Assembly: GCF_001428505.1 (NCBI RefSeq)
Contig: NZ_LMHU01000001.1
Span: forward strand, 140,273-204,272
From: Terrabacter sp. Root181
Lineage (GTDB): Bacteria; Actinomycetota; Actinomycetes; Actinomycetales; Dermatophilaceae
DNA length: 64,000 bases
Direction of reading: 5' to 3'
Part shown: piece by piece, positions 25,095 through 34,316 of the stretch
How the letters are laid out: each line of letters opens with the position of its first letter
How positions within the stretch are numbered: position 1 is the first letter of the stretch
Program-made: the position numbers and the translations under genes
Notes under the pieces: model-generated
What the model saw: only the letters and a program-made list of their open reading frames with translations
What the model was told of the DNA's origin: nothing
Database searches by the model: none

Positions 25095-25973
25095 ATGCTC
25101 CCGGTCGTGACCGCCGAACTGCCGCCACCGAGCGGACCCCCGCAGCCGAACCCGGACGTCGATGCACCGCCCGCGCCACCTGCCGACGACTCCGTGCCCG
25201 TTGCGCCTGCGCCCGAGCCGTCTGCGCCCACCTCGCCCCCCGTACCGGTGGCGCCGCCGCCGATGATGCCGCCCTTCGGGACCTCGACCGCCCCGACGGA
25301 CACGATGAGCCCGACGTACCCGACGCTGCCACCGGCCGGCGATGCGACGTACCAGCCGACTCCGGTGCCGGGCAGCAACGGGCTGGCGATCGCCGCCCTC
25401 TGCTGCGGCATCGCCGGGCTCTTCCCCGTCGCTGCCGTCGTCGCGATCGTGCTCGGCGTGGTTGCCCTGAACCAGCTGAAGTATCGGATCCAACGGGGCC
25501 GGGGCATGGCCGTCGCGGGCATCGTGCTCGGCGTGCTCTGGCTGCTCGGCTGGACCGTGCTCGTCGTCGCCGCCGTCGTCACCGACGAGCCCGCACGCAA
25601 CGCGTCAGGAGCCGTGACCCAGACGTCCGACGCCTACGTGGAAGACCTCAAGGCCGGCGACTGCTTCTCGGGCGCGGGTCGCGACGAGGTCGACAGCGTC
25701 ACGATCCTCCCGTGCACGTCGGCCCACGAGAGCCAGGTCGTGACGATCTTCGCGATGCCCGCAGGCCCGTGGCCCGGCGAGGACAAGGTCGTAGCGGCCG
25801 CCGAGAAGGGATGCACCGAGAAGGCCGACCCCCTCATCACCCAGCGGGCCTACGACGACCTCAGCCCGTCCTTCATCTACCCGCAGGACGCGTTCTCGTG
25901 GCGGGGCAGCCGCGAGATCATCTGCGTCGTCGACGCCCCGAAGGGCACGACGACCGGCACGGCCCTCAAGTAG
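25095..25973 (+). CDS. DUF4190 / septum-formation domain membrane protein
   Basis: 292 aa from the ATG at 25095 (a GTG at 25107 is possible). A Pro-rich cytoplasmic N-terminus (about 1-95) is followed by a DUF4190-type pair of membrane helices (NGLAIAALCCGIAGLFPVAA, GMAVAGIVLGVLWLLGWTV). An extracytoplasmic domain follows, with DLKAGDCFSG, LPCTSAHESQVV and GSREIICVV: the cysteine pattern of the septum-formation family found in actinobacteria. Function is not established. It ends 25 bp before a strong bidirectional terminator shared with ino1. Confidence 0.85.
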   Translation: MLPVVTAELPPPSGPPQPNPDVDAPPAPPADDSVPVAPAPEPSAPTSPPVPVAPPPMMPPFGTSTAPTDTMSPTYPTLPPAGDATYQPTPVPGSNGLAIAALCCGIAGLFPVAAVVAIVLGVVALNQLKYRIQRGRGMAVAGIVLGVLWLLGWTVLVVAAVVTDEPARNASGAVTQTSDAYVEDLKAGDCFSGAGRDEVDSVTILPCTSAHESQVVTIFAMPAGPWPGEDKVVAAAEKGCTEKADPLITQRAYDDLSPSFIYPQDAFSWRGSREIICVVDAPKGTTTGTALK

Positions 25974-25997
25974 TCACGCCGTGTCACCACGGGGTAG

Positions 25998-26035
25998 CCG
26001 TGAGGCCCCCTTCCGGACGGAAGGGGGCCTCACGG
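25998..26035. terminator. Bidirectional terminator
   Basis: A perfect 17-bp stem, CCGTGAGGCCCCCTTCC (25998-26014) and GGAAGGGGGCCTCACGG (26019-26035), with a 4-nt loop, between the convergent DUF4190 and ino1 genes. Confidence 0.85.
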
Positions 26036-26055
26036 CATTCACGGTGACCGGGAGG

Positions 26056-27147
26056 TCAGCGCTCCTCGGTGCCCGCGATGAAGGCCTCGAGCTTGGCGCG
26101 ACCGAGGTCGTCGGGGCGCTGCTCCGGCGGGGACTTCATGAGGTAGGACGAGGCGGACAGCAGGGCGCCGCCGATGCCGCGGTCCTTGGCGATCTTCGCC
26201 GCACGGATGGCGTCGATGATGATGCCGGCCGAGTTGGGGGAGTCCCAGACCTCGAGCTTGTACTCGAGGTTCAGTGGCACGTCACCGAAGGCGCGACCCT
26301 CGAGGCGGACGTAGGCCCACTTGCGGTCGTCGAGCCACGCGACGTAGTCGGACGGGCCGATGTGGACGTTCTTGCTGTCGACGAGACCCGCGAGCGGACC
26401 GGTCAGGTTGCTCGTGACGGCCTGCGTCTTGGAGACCTTCTTGGACTCGAGGCGCTCGCGCTCGAGCATGTTCTTGAAGTCCATGTTGCCGCCGACGTTG
26501 AGCTGGTACGTGCGGTCGAGCACGACGCCGCGGTCCTCGAAGAGCTTGGCCATGACGCGGTGCGTGATGGTCGCGCCGACCTGGCTCTTGATGTCGTCAC
26601 CGATGATCGGCACGCCGGCGGCCTCGAACTTCGCGGCCCACTCGGGGTCGGAGGCGATGAAGACCGGGAGCGCGTTGACGAAGGCGACCTTCGCGTCGAT
26701 GGCGCACTGGGCGTAGAACTTGTCGGCCTGCTCGGAGCCCACCGGGAGGTAGGAGACGAGGACGTCGACCTTGCGGTCCTTGAGGACCTGCACGACGTCG
26801 ACCGGCTCGGCGCCCGACTCGTCGATCGTCAGCCGGTAGTACTTGCCGAGACCGTCGAGCGTGTGGCCGCGCTGGACCTCGACGCCCGTGGTGGGGACGT
26901 CGGCGATCTTGATGGTGTTGTTCTCCGAGGCGTTGATGGCCTCGGACAGGTCCTTGCCGACCTTCTTGTCGTCGACGTCGAACGCGGCGACGAACTCCAC
27001 GTCAGAGACGTGGTACTCGCCGAACTTGACGTGCATGAGGCCGGGGACGCCGGTGGTGGGGTCGGCGTCCTTGTAGTACTCGACGCCCTGCACGAGCGAG
27101 CTCGCGCAGTTGCCGACGCCGACGATGGCGACGCGTACGGATCCCAT
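26056..27147 (-). CDS. ino1: Inositol-3-phosphate synthase
   Basis: 363 aa. NAD-dependent conversion of glucose 6-phosphate to myo-inositol 3-phosphate, the first step towards mycothiol and phosphatidylinositol lipids in actinobacteria. The N-terminal Rossmann motif is [22 protein letters not shown]. The core contains [44 protein letters not shown] and the diagnostic [19 protein letters not shown]. Length matches the compact actinobacterial form. A PadR-type regulator lies immediately upstream on the same strand (3-bp gap), the same pairing as in mycobacteria (Rv0046c/Rv0047c), so co-transcription is likely. Confidence 0.96.
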   Translation of the reverse strand: MGSVRVAIVGVGNCASSLVQGVEYYKDADPTTGVPGLMHVKFGEYHVSDVEFVAAFDVDDKKVGKDLSEAINASENNTIKIADVPTTGVEVQRGHTLDGLGKYYRLTIDESGAEPVDVVQVLKDRKVDVLVSYLPVGSEQADKFYAQCAIDAKVAFVNALPVFIASDPEWAAKFEAAGVPIIGDDIKSQVGATITHRVMAKLFEDRGVVLDRTYQLNVGGNMDFKNMLERERLESKKVSKTQAVTSNLTGPLAGLVDSKNVHIGPSDYVAWLDDRKWAYVRLEGRAFGDVPLNLEYKLEVWDSPNSAGIIIDAIRAAKIAKDRGIGGALLSASSYLMKSPPEQRPDDLGRAKLEAFIAGTEER

Positions 27148-27150
27148 GGA

Positions 27151-27795
27151 TCACTCCTTGTTGTTGGTGGTCGTGCTCTGGGGGGTGGAGATGTCTGTGG
27201 TGGGCTCGTCGTATGCCGCCGGGCCCGGGTCGAGCGCCGCGCGGCGCTCGGCGACGATGAGCTCCTCGAGCCAGCGGACCTCGCGCTCGGCGCGCTCCTC
27301 GCCGTGCTGCTGGAGGGCGAGGGTGTAGCCGTCCATCCGCTCGCGGCGGGCCTGGGAGGCGTCGCGGATGTTGGCGAGACGCTCCTCGAGGCGCGAGCGC
27401 CGGCCCTCGAGGATGCGCAGGCGCACCTGCGCCTCGGTGCGGGAGAAGAAGGCGAAGCGGACGTCGAAGTCGTCGTCGTCCCAGGCGTCGGGGCCGCTGG
27501 CCGCGACGAGGTCCTGGAAGTGCTCCTTGCCGTCGGCGGTCAGCTCGTAGGTGATGCGGGGGCGCTTGCTGCTGGCCGAGGCGGCCTCGGTGGTCTCGTG
27601 GATCCAGCCGGAGTCGACGAGGTGGCGCAGCGCCGGGTAGAGCGAGCCGTACGAAAGCGCCCGGAAGATGCCGAGCGCGGTGGTGAGGCGCTTGCGCAGC
27701 TCGTAGCCGTGCAGCGGTCCGTCGTGGAGCAGGCCGAGGACCGCGAACTCGAGCAGCGCGGCGCGGCGGCTCTGGGGGCGTTCGGACTTCGGCAC
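27151..27795 (-). CDS. PadR-family transcriptional regulator
   Basis: 214 aa from the GTG at 27795 (VPKSERPQSRRAALLEF); the frame could start at 27846, but that would place the palindrome at 27815-27833 inside the gene. A winged helix fills residues ~15-95 (LEFAVLGLLHDGPLHGYELRKRLT, SYGSLYPALRHLVDSGWI, RITYELTADGKEHF). The C-terminal half is a long helical dimerisation region (EAQVRLRILEGRRSRLEERL). It probably regulates itself and the co-transcribed ino1; whether it represses or activates ino1 cannot be read from the sequence. Confidence 0.88.
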   Translation of the reverse strand: MPKSERPQSRRAALLEFAVLGLLHDGPLHGYELRKRLTTALGIFRALSYGSLYPALRHLVDSGWIHETTEAASASSKRPRITYELTADGKEHFQDLVAASGPDAWDDDDFDVRFAFFSRTEAQVRLRILEGRRSRLEERLANIRDASQARRERMDGYTLALQQHGEERAEREVRWLEELIVAERRAALDPGPAAYDEPTTDISTPQSTTTNNKE

Positions 27796-27814
27796 GTGAC
27801 CACGGTACACCCAG

Positions 27815-27833
27815 ATATATCGCTGCGATACAT
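27815..27833 (-). promoter_or_regulatory. Palindromic PadR-type operator
   Basis: TATCGC-T-GCGATA (27818-27830) is a perfect dyad, extended by AT/AT on both sides (27815-27833). On the gene's strand it reads ATGTATCGCAGCGATATAT, similar in layout to PadR sites (ATGT...ACAT type). It ends 20 bp before the PadR start, suitable for autoregulation. Confidence 0.55.
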
Positions 27834-27852
27834 CACGCCGACGCATAGCGCG

Positions 27853-28200
27853 TCACGGACCGCCGCCGCTGTCGCGCCGCTGGGCCGATCGGCCGGAGCG
27901 AAGCCCGGTTTCGACGCCTGGCGTCCGTTCGGTGGTTCGTTCCGGCCGATCGACCCCGGGACCCCGCTCGGAGGCCAGCGCCCAGCGCCGCCGCCACCAG
28001 CTGGAGTACGTGTTGACCATGACCCGACGGACGTACGCGTCGGGTTGGCCGTCGATGCGACCCCACGCGAACCACGCCTTCGCGAGCGACGTCTGCACGA
28101 GGTCCTCGGCGAGCGCGCGGTCGTGGGTCAGCAGGTATGCCGTTCGCAGCAGACGGGTGGAGCGCGTCGCCACGAAGTCGTCGAAGGACCCCCGGTCCAC
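27853..28200 (-). pseudogene. Truncated SigE-family sigma factor
   Basis: 115 codons from the GTG at 28200. Region 2 is well preserved: FDDFVATRSTRLLRTAYLLT, DRALAEDLVQTSLAKAWFAW, PDAYVRRVMVNTYSSWWRRR, as in SigE-type ECF factors. The frame then runs about 35 residues without resemblance and stops; region 4, needed for -35 recognition, is absent, and only 57 bp remain before the PadR start. A deletion of the 3' half is the simplest explanation; a region-2-only protein is less likely. Confidence 0.7.
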
Positions 28201-28449
28201 GGCTCGTCCCCCTGTCAGCGGCCCGGTCGAGAGGCATCTCGCCCCGGCGTCGGTGCCCGTCGATGTCGTCACACCCTGCAGGACCGGCTGACCCCGGAGA
28301 AAGGTTGCACGGCACCCCCGGGTATGTGAACCGAGTCTGTGGGCCGCTTGTGTCAGTCGTGTGAGCCGCCTCCTTCGTTTCGTCGTCACGGGGCCGGTCA
28401 GGTCATACTGAGTGGCGGCCCGGGACGGTTTCTCGGGCCTGATCAGTGA

Positions 28450-30693
28450 ATGGAGCAGGTTGTGACGCAGAGCAGGCGCGACATCCGCGCTGCCCAGCTG
28501 GCGGCCGACAAGGGCCGGCCCCAGCGCGCAGGGAATGGCAACGGCAACGGCCGGTCCGCAGGGACCGCCGGCTTCTCCGACGGTGAGGGCGAGGGCCGCA
28601 CCGGCTGGAAGAAGTGGGCCATCGGCACGCTCAAGTGGGGCTCGATCGCGGCAGCGGTGCTGCTCGTGCTCGGCGTCGTCGGGGTCATCGTCGCCTACAA
28701 CCAGACCGCCATCCCGCAGCCGAACCAGCTCGCCAACAAGCAGGTCTCGATCGTCTACTACAGCGACGGCAAGACCGAGCTCGACCGCATCGCCGTCCAG
28801 GACGGCAACCGCGAGTCCGTCAAGCTGGCGCAGGTGCCGAAGTTCGTCCAGGACGCGCACATCGCCGCCGAGGACCGCACCTTCTACCAGAACAACGGCA
28901 TCTCGGTCGGCGGCATCCTGCGCGCCGTCAAGACGAGCGTCACCGGTGAGACCCAGGTCGGTGGCTCCACGATCACCCAGCAGTACGTCAAGAACTACTT
29001 CCTGACGCAGGACCGGACGATCTCCCGCAAGGCCAAGGAGATCCTCATCGCCGTCAAGATCGACGGCCAGCTCTCCAAGTCCGAGATCCTCGAGAAGTAC
29101 CTCAACACCATCTACTACGGCCGCGGCGCCTACGGCATCCAGAGCGCGTCCAAGGCGTACTTCAACAAGGACGTCTCCAAGCTCAACGTCGGCGAGGCCG
29201 CCGTCCTCGCGTCGGTCATCAACGCCCCGTCGCTCTACGACCCCGCCAACGGCGACACGGCCGAGGCCAACCTCACCAAGCGCTACGCGTACGTCCTCGA
29301 CGGCATGGTGCAGGAGGGCTGGCTCAGCGCGGCCGAGCGGGCCAAGTACACCGAGCTGCCGAAGATCCAGGCCTACAAGGGCAACAAGTTCTCGTCGGGC
29401 CCCAACGGCTACATCACCGCCCAGGTCAAGCGCGAGCTCGTCTCGACGGGCCTCTCGGAGCAGGACATCGACAACGGCGGCCTGCGCATCGTCACGACGA
29501 TCGACAAGAAGGCCCAGACGGCTGCGATCGCGGCGATGAAGGACAACCTGCCGAAGAAGGTCCAGGGCGGCCTCATCGCGATGAAGCCCGGTGACGGCGC
29601 GGTCGTGGCGATGTACGGCGGCGCCGACTACGCGAAGACGCAGTACAACTCCGCGACCCAGGCGACGATGCAGGGCGCCTCCAACTTCAAGCCGTTCGCC
29701 GTGCTCGCGGCTGTCCGCGACGGCATCTCGACGAAGACGAAGTTCGACGGCGACCAGCCCCAGGAGATCGACGGCACGAAGATCACCAACTTCGGCGAGC
29801 GGTCCTACGGCATGGTCGACATGCGCCGGATGATCGGTCGCTCGATCAACACGGCCTTCGTCAACCTCAACAACGAGATCACGCCGGAGCTGACGCGCCA
29901 GGCCGCCATCGACGCCGGCATGCCGGAGAAGACCCGCGGCCTCGGCACCGACCTCACGAACGTCCTCGGCACCGCCTCGCCGCACGTCATCGACATGGCC
30001 TCCGCCTACTCGACCATCGCGTCGCAGGGCGTGCGGTCCAAGCCGTACTTCGTCAAGAAGGTCACCTCGACGACGGGTGACTTCAGCTACGTGGCCAAGC
30101 CGCAGACCAAGCGCGCCTTCGACAAGGACGTGACCGCCGACGTCACGGACGCCATGACCTACACCGTCAAGGACGGCGGCACCGCGACGAAGCTCCAGCG
30201 GCTGGGCCGCCCTGTGGCCGGCAAGACCGGCACCTCCTCGGAGGCGAAGTCGATCTGGTTCTCCGGGTTCGTGCCGCAGCTCGCTGTGTCGATCGGGATG
30301 TACAAGCCGGACGACAACGGCAACCCGCTGACCCTCACCGACGCCGAGGACACCAACCTCACAGGTGGCACGATCCCGGCCGACGTCTTCTACGACTTCA
30401 TGAAGGTCGTGACGGAGAACATGGAGGTCCAGGAGTTCCCGGAGCGTGCGGGTGTCGGCGACGACAAGATCCCGACCCCGACGACGACGTTCACTCCGCC
30501 GCCGGAGACGACGACGCAGGCGCCGCCGACGACGACGCAGGAGCCGACGACCACGGCCCCGACGACGACGCAGCCGACGAAGACGAACGGCACGGGCAAG
30601 CCCCAGCCGACGACGACGACCGCGGAGCCGACGATCACCATCCCGTTGCCCGGGCCGTCGCCCACGTCGACCAAACCCGGCAACGGCCCATGA
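28450..30693 (+). CDS. Class A penicillin-binding protein (GT51 + transpeptidase)
   Basis: 747 aa from the ATG at 28450; a GTG at 28462 with GGAGCAGG just before it is an equally good start. Cytoplasmic tail (1-60), one membrane anchor (about 63-85), GT51 glycosyltransferase (about 105-290; Glu141 in AAEDRTFY, GGSTITQQYVKNYF), then the transpeptidase with SxxK (SNFK, Ser411-Lys414), SxN (SIN, Ser465) and KTG (Lys592 in AGKTGTSSEAKSIWFSGF). The last ~75 residues are a Thr/Pro-rich wall-spanning tail. It polymerises and cross-links peptidoglycan. The position between padR/ino1 and the rpsF operon matches mycobacterial ponA1 (Rv0050). Confidence 0.95.
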   Translation: MEQVVTQSRRDIRAAQLAADKGRPQRAGNGNGNGRSAGTAGFSDGEGEGRTGWKKWAIGTLKWGSIAAAVLLVLGVVGVIVAYNQTAIPQPNQLANKQVSIVYYSDGKTELDRIAVQDGNRESVKLAQVPKFVQDAHIAAEDRTFYQNNGISVGGILRAVKTSVTGETQVGGSTITQQYVKNYFLTQDRTISRKAKEILIAVKIDGQLSKSEILEKYLNTIYYGRGAYGIQSASKAYFNKDVSKLNVGEAAVLASVINAPSLYDPANGDTAEANLTKRYAYVLDGMVQEGWLSAAERAKYTELPKIQAYKGNKFSSGPNGYITAQVKRELVSTGLSEQDIDNGGLRIVTTIDKKAQTAAIAAMKDNLPKKVQGGLIAMKPGDGAVVAMYGGADYAKTQYNSATQATMQGASNFKPFAVLAAVRDGISTKTKFDGDQPQEIDGTKITNFGERSYGMVDMRRMIGRSINTAFVNLNNEITPELTRQAAIDAGMPEKTRGLGTDLTNVLGTASPHVIDMASAYSTIASQGVRSKPYFVKKVTSTTGDFSYVAKPQTKRAFDKDVTADVTDAMTYTVKDGGTATKLQRLGRPVAGKTGTSSEAKSIWFSGFVPQLAVSIGMYKPDDNGNPLTLTDAEDTNLTGGTIPADVFYDFMKVVTENMEVQEFPERAGVGDDKIPTPTTTFTPPPETTTQAPPTTTQEPTTTAPTTTQPTKTNGTGKPQPTTTTAEPTITIPLPGPSPTSTKPGNGP

Positions 30694-30731
30694 CGCGGCC
30701 GCGAGTGGTGGGGTGACGAGGTGACCGCTCG

Positions 30732-32075
30732 GTGACCGGGACGGTCGACGACCCCGTCGTGCGGGCGGCCTCCGAGGTCATCGGAGGCCCCCGCGGACGG
30801 TATGCCGCGGCCCGTGAGCTCCCGTGGGTGCTCACGGCCGCGCTGCTGTCCGCGCTGACGGCCGTCACCGCCGGGCTCGCGATCCTCATCCGCGTGCCCT
30901 GCCTGCGCACCGGCTTCACGGGCGATACGCAGTTCTGGAGCGCCTGCTACGCCGACCTGCCTACCGCCTACCGCGACTCGAACCTCAAGGCCGGCCTCGC
31001 GGCATACCTCCAGGGCGGCGACGGTGCTCCGGTCACGGGACAGCCACCCCTGACCGGGCTGGTGCTCACCGCCGTCGCGAGCCTCGGGCCCGACGACGGC
31101 TCGCTCAAGACGCGCGCCGCCTGGTACTTCGCGCTGTGGTCGGTGCTGCTGACCCTCCTGCTGCTCACGGTCGTGTGGCTCGTCGCCTCGTCGGCGGCCC
31201 GACCCTTCTCGGCCGCGCACGTCGCGCTGTCGCCGGTCGTGGTGCTCGCCGGCTTCATCTCCGCCGACATGCTCGGGGTGGCTCTCGCCAGCGCCGGCAT
31301 GTGGGCGTGGTCGCGGCGCAACCCGACGCTCGCCGGGGTGCTGCTCGGGCTCGCCATGGGCGCCCGGTCGTATCCCGTGCTCATCCTCGTGGCGATCGCG
31401 CTGCTCTGCGTGCGGTCCGGGCGGCTGCGCGAGATGGGGAGGGTCGTCGGCTACGCCCTGCTGACCTTCGGCGCCCTGCTCTCGGGCCTCTGGCTGCTCA
31501 ACCCGGGGGCGGCCGCGTCGCCCTACCAGCAGTGGGCGTCGGCGGGAGCCGGCTACGGCTCGCCGTGGCTGCTGCCGCAGCTCGCCGGGCACGCACTGCC
31601 CGCGGGTGCCGTGACGGCGCTCGCCGTCGTCGGCTGGCTCGTCGCCCTGGTGGTGGGGGCCGTGCTCGCCCTGTCGTCGGCCCGGCGCCCGACGATCGCC
31701 GAGGTGTCGCTCGTCATGGTCGGCCTCGTCCTCGTCACCGGCAAGTCGTTCACCGTGCAGAGCTCGCTGTGGCTCGTGCCCCTCGTCGCGTGGTGCGCCC
31801 TCCAGTGGCGCGACCACCTCATGTGGGCAGGCGCCGAGGCCCTCAACTTCGTCGCCGTGTGGCTGACGATCGCCGCGACGACCGTGCCCGACCGCGGCCT
31901 GCCGCCGGCGTGGTACGCCTTCTTCTCGATGCTGCGCGTCGTGGCCGTGCTGTGGCTGGTGGCGGTCGTGTGGCTGCGGGCGCGCGACCGGTGGAGCCGG
32001 TCGAGCGCCGAGCCCGACGACCTCGCCGGGCCGATGAGCGGCGCCGAGGACCGGCTGATCGTCCGCTTCTCCTGA
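30732..32075 (+). CDS. GT87/DUF2029-like polytopic membrane glycosyltransferase
   Basis: 447 aa; GTG start, 38 bp after the PBP. About ten hydrophobic segments. An early extracytoplasmic loop (GDTQFWSACYADLPTAYRDSNLKAG, GQPPLTGLVL) resembles the acceptor/donor loop of GT-C-fold mannosyltransferases that use polyprenyl-phosphate sugars. The mycobacterial neighbour in the same position (Rv0051) is also a membrane protein of this kind. A role in envelope glycan assembly is likely; donor and acceptor cannot be told from sequence. The C-terminus is short and acidic. Confidence 0.75.
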   Translation: MTGTVDDPVVRAASEVIGGPRGRYAAARELPWVLTAALLSALTAVTAGLAILIRVPCLRTGFTGDTQFWSACYADLPTAYRDSNLKAGLAAYLQGGDGAPVTGQPPLTGLVLTAVASLGPDDGSLKTRAAWYFALWSVLLTLLLLTVVWLVASSAARPFSAAHVALSPVVVLAGFISADMLGVALASAGMWAWSRRNPTLAGVLLGLAMGARSYPVLILVAIALLCVRSGRLREMGRVVGYALLTFGALLSGLWLLNPGAAASPYQQWASAGAGYGSPWLLPQLAGHALPAGAVTALAVVGWLVALVVGAVLALSSARRPTIAEVSLVMVGLVLVTGKSFTVQSSLWLVPLVAWCALQWRDHLMWAGAEALNFVAVWLTIAATTVPDRGLPPAWYAFFSMLRVVAVLWLVAVVWLRARDRWSRSSAEPDDLAGPMSGAEDRLIVRFS

Positions 32076-32253
32076 GCGATGACGGCGCGGCGGCGCTGCG
32101 GATTCGGCGTATGCCGTCCGGCCCGGTAGTCTTGCCCAGTTCGCCGTGTGCCCGGTGGCCTGTGGATCGACCCGACCGATGTCGGTGAGGTCTGCGAGGC
32201 TGAACCCGGCTGGAAGATCAGGCCGGGCCCCAGGCTCGCGGCGGGACGAATGC

Positions 32254-32307
32254 AACCCTCCTGTCACGAGAGAGACTCGTGACCGCCAAGACCAGAGGAG
32301 GTGGGTT
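32254..32307 (+). promoter_or_regulatory. rpsF leader able to mask the Shine-Dalgarno
   Basis: CCTCCT at 32257-32262 is fully complementary to the rpsF Shine-Dalgarno AGGAGG (32296-32301). Between them sits a perfect hairpin GTCACGAG/CTCGTGAC (32263-32270 and 32276-32283, 5-nt loop) directly stacked on the anti-SD. This arrangement could switch translation of rpsF and, by coupling, the rest of the operon; bS6-bS18 autoregulatory leaders are known in bacteria, but I cannot confirm a match to that motif. Confidence 0.5.
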
Positions 32308-32313
32308 AGAAGC

Positions 32314-32601
32314 ATGCGTCAGTACGAACTCATGGTCATCCTCGACCCGGAGACCGAAGAGCGCACCGTCGACAAGACGATGGACAAGTTCCTCACCGTC
32401 GTGAAGAACGACGGGGGCACCGTCGAGAACGTCGACATCTGGGGCCGCCGCCGTCTCGCCTACGACATCAAGAAGAAGTCCGAGGGCATCTACGTCGTCG
32501 TCAACATGACGACCGAGCCGGCCACCGCCCAGGAGCTCGACCGCCAGCTGAACCTCAGCGAGTCGGTCATGCGCACCAAGCTGCTGCGCCCCGGCGCCTG
32601 A
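32314..32601 (+). CDS. rpsF: 30S ribosomal protein bS6
   Basis: 95 aa; ATG with AGGAGG 12 bases upstream. The start [19 protein letters not shown] and [20 protein letters not shown] are diagnostic of bS6, which pairs with bS18 on the small-subunit platform. First gene of rpsF-ssb-rpsR-rplI; see the leader that can pair with its ribosome-binding site. Confidence 0.97.
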   Translation: MRQYELMVILDPETEERTVDKTMDKFLTVVKNDGGTVENVDIWGRRRLAYDIKKKSEGIYVVVNMTTEPATAQELDRQLNLSESVMRTKLLRPGA

Positions 32602-32649
32602 TTCAGCGAAGATACTGATCCGCTCGATCAACCGACGAAGGACTGGTCC

Positions 32650-33267
32650 ATGGCAGGCGACACCGTCATCACGATCATCGGCAACCTGACCGCCGACCCC
32701 GAGCTGCGTTTCACGCCGTCCGGAGCCGCGGTCGCGAACTTCACCGTGGCCTCGACGCCGCGGCAGTTCGACCGCCAGAGCAATGAGTGGAAGGACGGCG
32801 AGACGCTGTTCATGCGCTGCTCGGTGTGGCGCGACGCGGCGGAGAACGTCGCCGAGTCGTGCCAGCGGGGCATGCGCGTGATCGTGTCCGGCCGGCTGAA
32901 GTCTCGTTCCTACGAGACGAAGGAAGGCGAGAAGCGCACCGTCGTGGAGATGGACGTCGACGAGATCGGCCCGTCCCTGCGCAGTGCCACCGCAAAGGTC
33001 AACAAGACCCAGCGCGGTGGTGGCGGTGGTGGCGGCTTCGGCGGCGGCCAGGGCAACCAGGGCGGCGGCTGGAGCGGTGGCTCCGGCGGCGGCCAGGCCG
33101 AGGACCCGTGGGCGACCGGCGGTTCCGCCGGTGGCCAGGCGGCCCCGGCTTCAGGCGGCGGCCAGGGCGGCTGGAACCAGCCCTCGGGCGGTGGCCAGCC
33201 CGCGGCAGGTGGCCAGCAGGGTGGTGGGTGGGGCGCAGCCCCCAGCTACGACGAGCCCCCCTTCTGA
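32650..33267 (+). CDS. ssb: Single-stranded DNA-binding protein
   Basis: 205 aa. N-terminal OB fold (about 1-115): [31 protein letters not shown]-type opening and [31 protein letters not shown] long Gly/Gln-rich disordered linker ([17 protein letters not shown]) follows, then the acidic tip YDEPPF, which recruits replication and repair partners. Essential in replication, recombination and repair. Placement between rpsF and rpsR is the standard actinobacterial order. Confidence 0.97.
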   Translation: MAGDTVITIIGNLTADPELRFTPSGAAVANFTVASTPRQFDRQSNEWKDGETLFMRCSVWRDAAENVAESCQRGMRVIVSGRLKSRSYETKEGEKRTVVEMDVDEIGPSLRSATAKVNKTQRGGGGGGGFGGGQGNQGGGWSGGSGGGQAEDPWATGGSAGGQAAPASGGGQGGWNQPSGGGQPAAGGQQGGGWGAAPSYDEPPF

Positions 33268-33379
33268 TCGAGCAGGTCAGCACCGTCGTCCGGTGACCGA
33301 GCCGGACGGCATACCCCGTAGTTCTTAACCCATCCCGGGGCACCTCCCCCGGGCTCTCATCAAGAAGGAGAGCACCACG

Positions 33380-33616
33380 ATGGCAAAGCCCGTTGTGCGC
33401 AAGCCCAAGAAGAAGGCCAACCCGCTGAAGGCGGCGAAGGTCGAGAACATCGACTACAAGGACACTGCGCTCCTGCGCAAGTTCATCTCCGACCGCGGCA
33501 AGATCCGCGCGCGTCGCGTGACCGGTGTGTCCGTCCAGGAGCAGCGTCTCATCGCCACGGCCGTCAAGAACGCCCGTGAGATGGCCCTGCTGCCCTACTC
33601 GAGCTCGGCTCGCTGA
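33380..33616 (+). CDS. rpsR: 30S ribosomal protein bS18 (zinc-free form)
   Basis: 78 aa; GAAGGAG upstream. Core [26 protein letters not shown] and [10 protein letters not shown] identify bS18. The zinc-binding cysteines of the C+ form are absent (ANPLK and GVSV at those places), so this is the C- form that does not need zinc. A CCCGGGG/CCCCGGG hairpin (33334-33353) lies in the 112-bp gap before it. Confidence 0.97.
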   Translation: MAKPVVRKPKKKANPLKAAKVENIDYKDTALLRKFISDRGKIRARRVTGVSVQEQRLIATAVKNAREMALLPYSSSAR

Positions 33617-33642
33617 GCCCGTTCGGGAACGAGGAGAACACC

Positions 33643-34089
33643 ATGAAGCTCATTCTCACGCACGAGGTCACCGGCCTCGGTGCTGCTGGTGACATCGTCG
33701 AGGTCAAGGACGGCTACGGCCGTAACTTCCTCATGCCGCGCGGTCTCGCGACCCCGTGGACCAAGGGCGGCCAGAAGCAGGTCGACGCCCTGACCAAGGG
33801 CCGTGCGGTCCGCGAGATCAAGGACCTCGACACCGCCAAGGGTGTCAAGGGCCAGCTCGAGGCCACGTCGGTCAAGGTCCCGGCCAAGTCCGGCCAGTCC
33901 GGTCGCCTCTTCGGCGCCGTCAGCAACGGCGACATCGCTGCCGCCGTCAAGGCTGCCGGTGGCCCGGAGCTCGACAAGCGCAAGATCGAGGTCAAGCAGG
34001 CCATCAAGACGCTCGGCTCCTACGAGGCGACCGTCCGTCTGCACCCCGAGGTCGCGGCGACCCTCAAGTTCGAGGTCGTCCCCGCCTGA
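33643..34089 (+). CDS. rplI: 50S ribosomal protein bL9
   Basis: 148 aa; AACGAGGAGAACACC leader. N-terminal [36 protein letters not shown] is the bL9 signature; the long central helix and C-terminal domain ([20 protein letters not shown]) are complete. Last gene of the ribosomal operon, followed by a strong terminator. In mycobacteria dnaB lies shortly downstream; here 20.7 kb intervene. Confidence 0.97.
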   Translation: MKLILTHEVTGLGAAGDIVEVKDGYGRNFLMPRGLATPWTKGGQKQVDALTKGRAVREIKDLDTAKGVKGQLEATSVKVPAKSGQSGRLFGAVSNGDIAAAVKAAGGPELDKRKIEVKQAIKTLGSYEATVRLHPEVAATLKFEVVPA

Positions 34090-34111
34090 CCCTCGAGGTC
34101 TGAAGCACGCC

Positions 34112-34150
34112 GAAGGGCCGGGCTCCGCATCACGCGGAGCCCGGCCCTTC
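34112..34150 (+). terminator. Terminator of the rpsF-rplI operon
   Basis: A perfect 17-bp stem, GAAGGGCCGGGCTCCGC (34112-34128) and its complement (34134-34150), with loop ATCAC. It is extended by GCACG/CGTGC further out. The remainder up to 34316 shows nothing recognisable. Confidence 0.85.
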
Positions 34151-34316
34151 GCCGTGCGAGGGCCCGTCACGCAGCCGATGCCGGTCACGCCGGGGCGCCT
34201 GCGGGCGACGCGCACACCCTCGGGCCGGCTGCACGCCGTGCTCCGTGCCCGCTGACCCGAGAGTGTGCCGCTGGCGCGCCGACGAGTCCGCCGGCACCCC
34301 CATCTCCAGCGACGGG

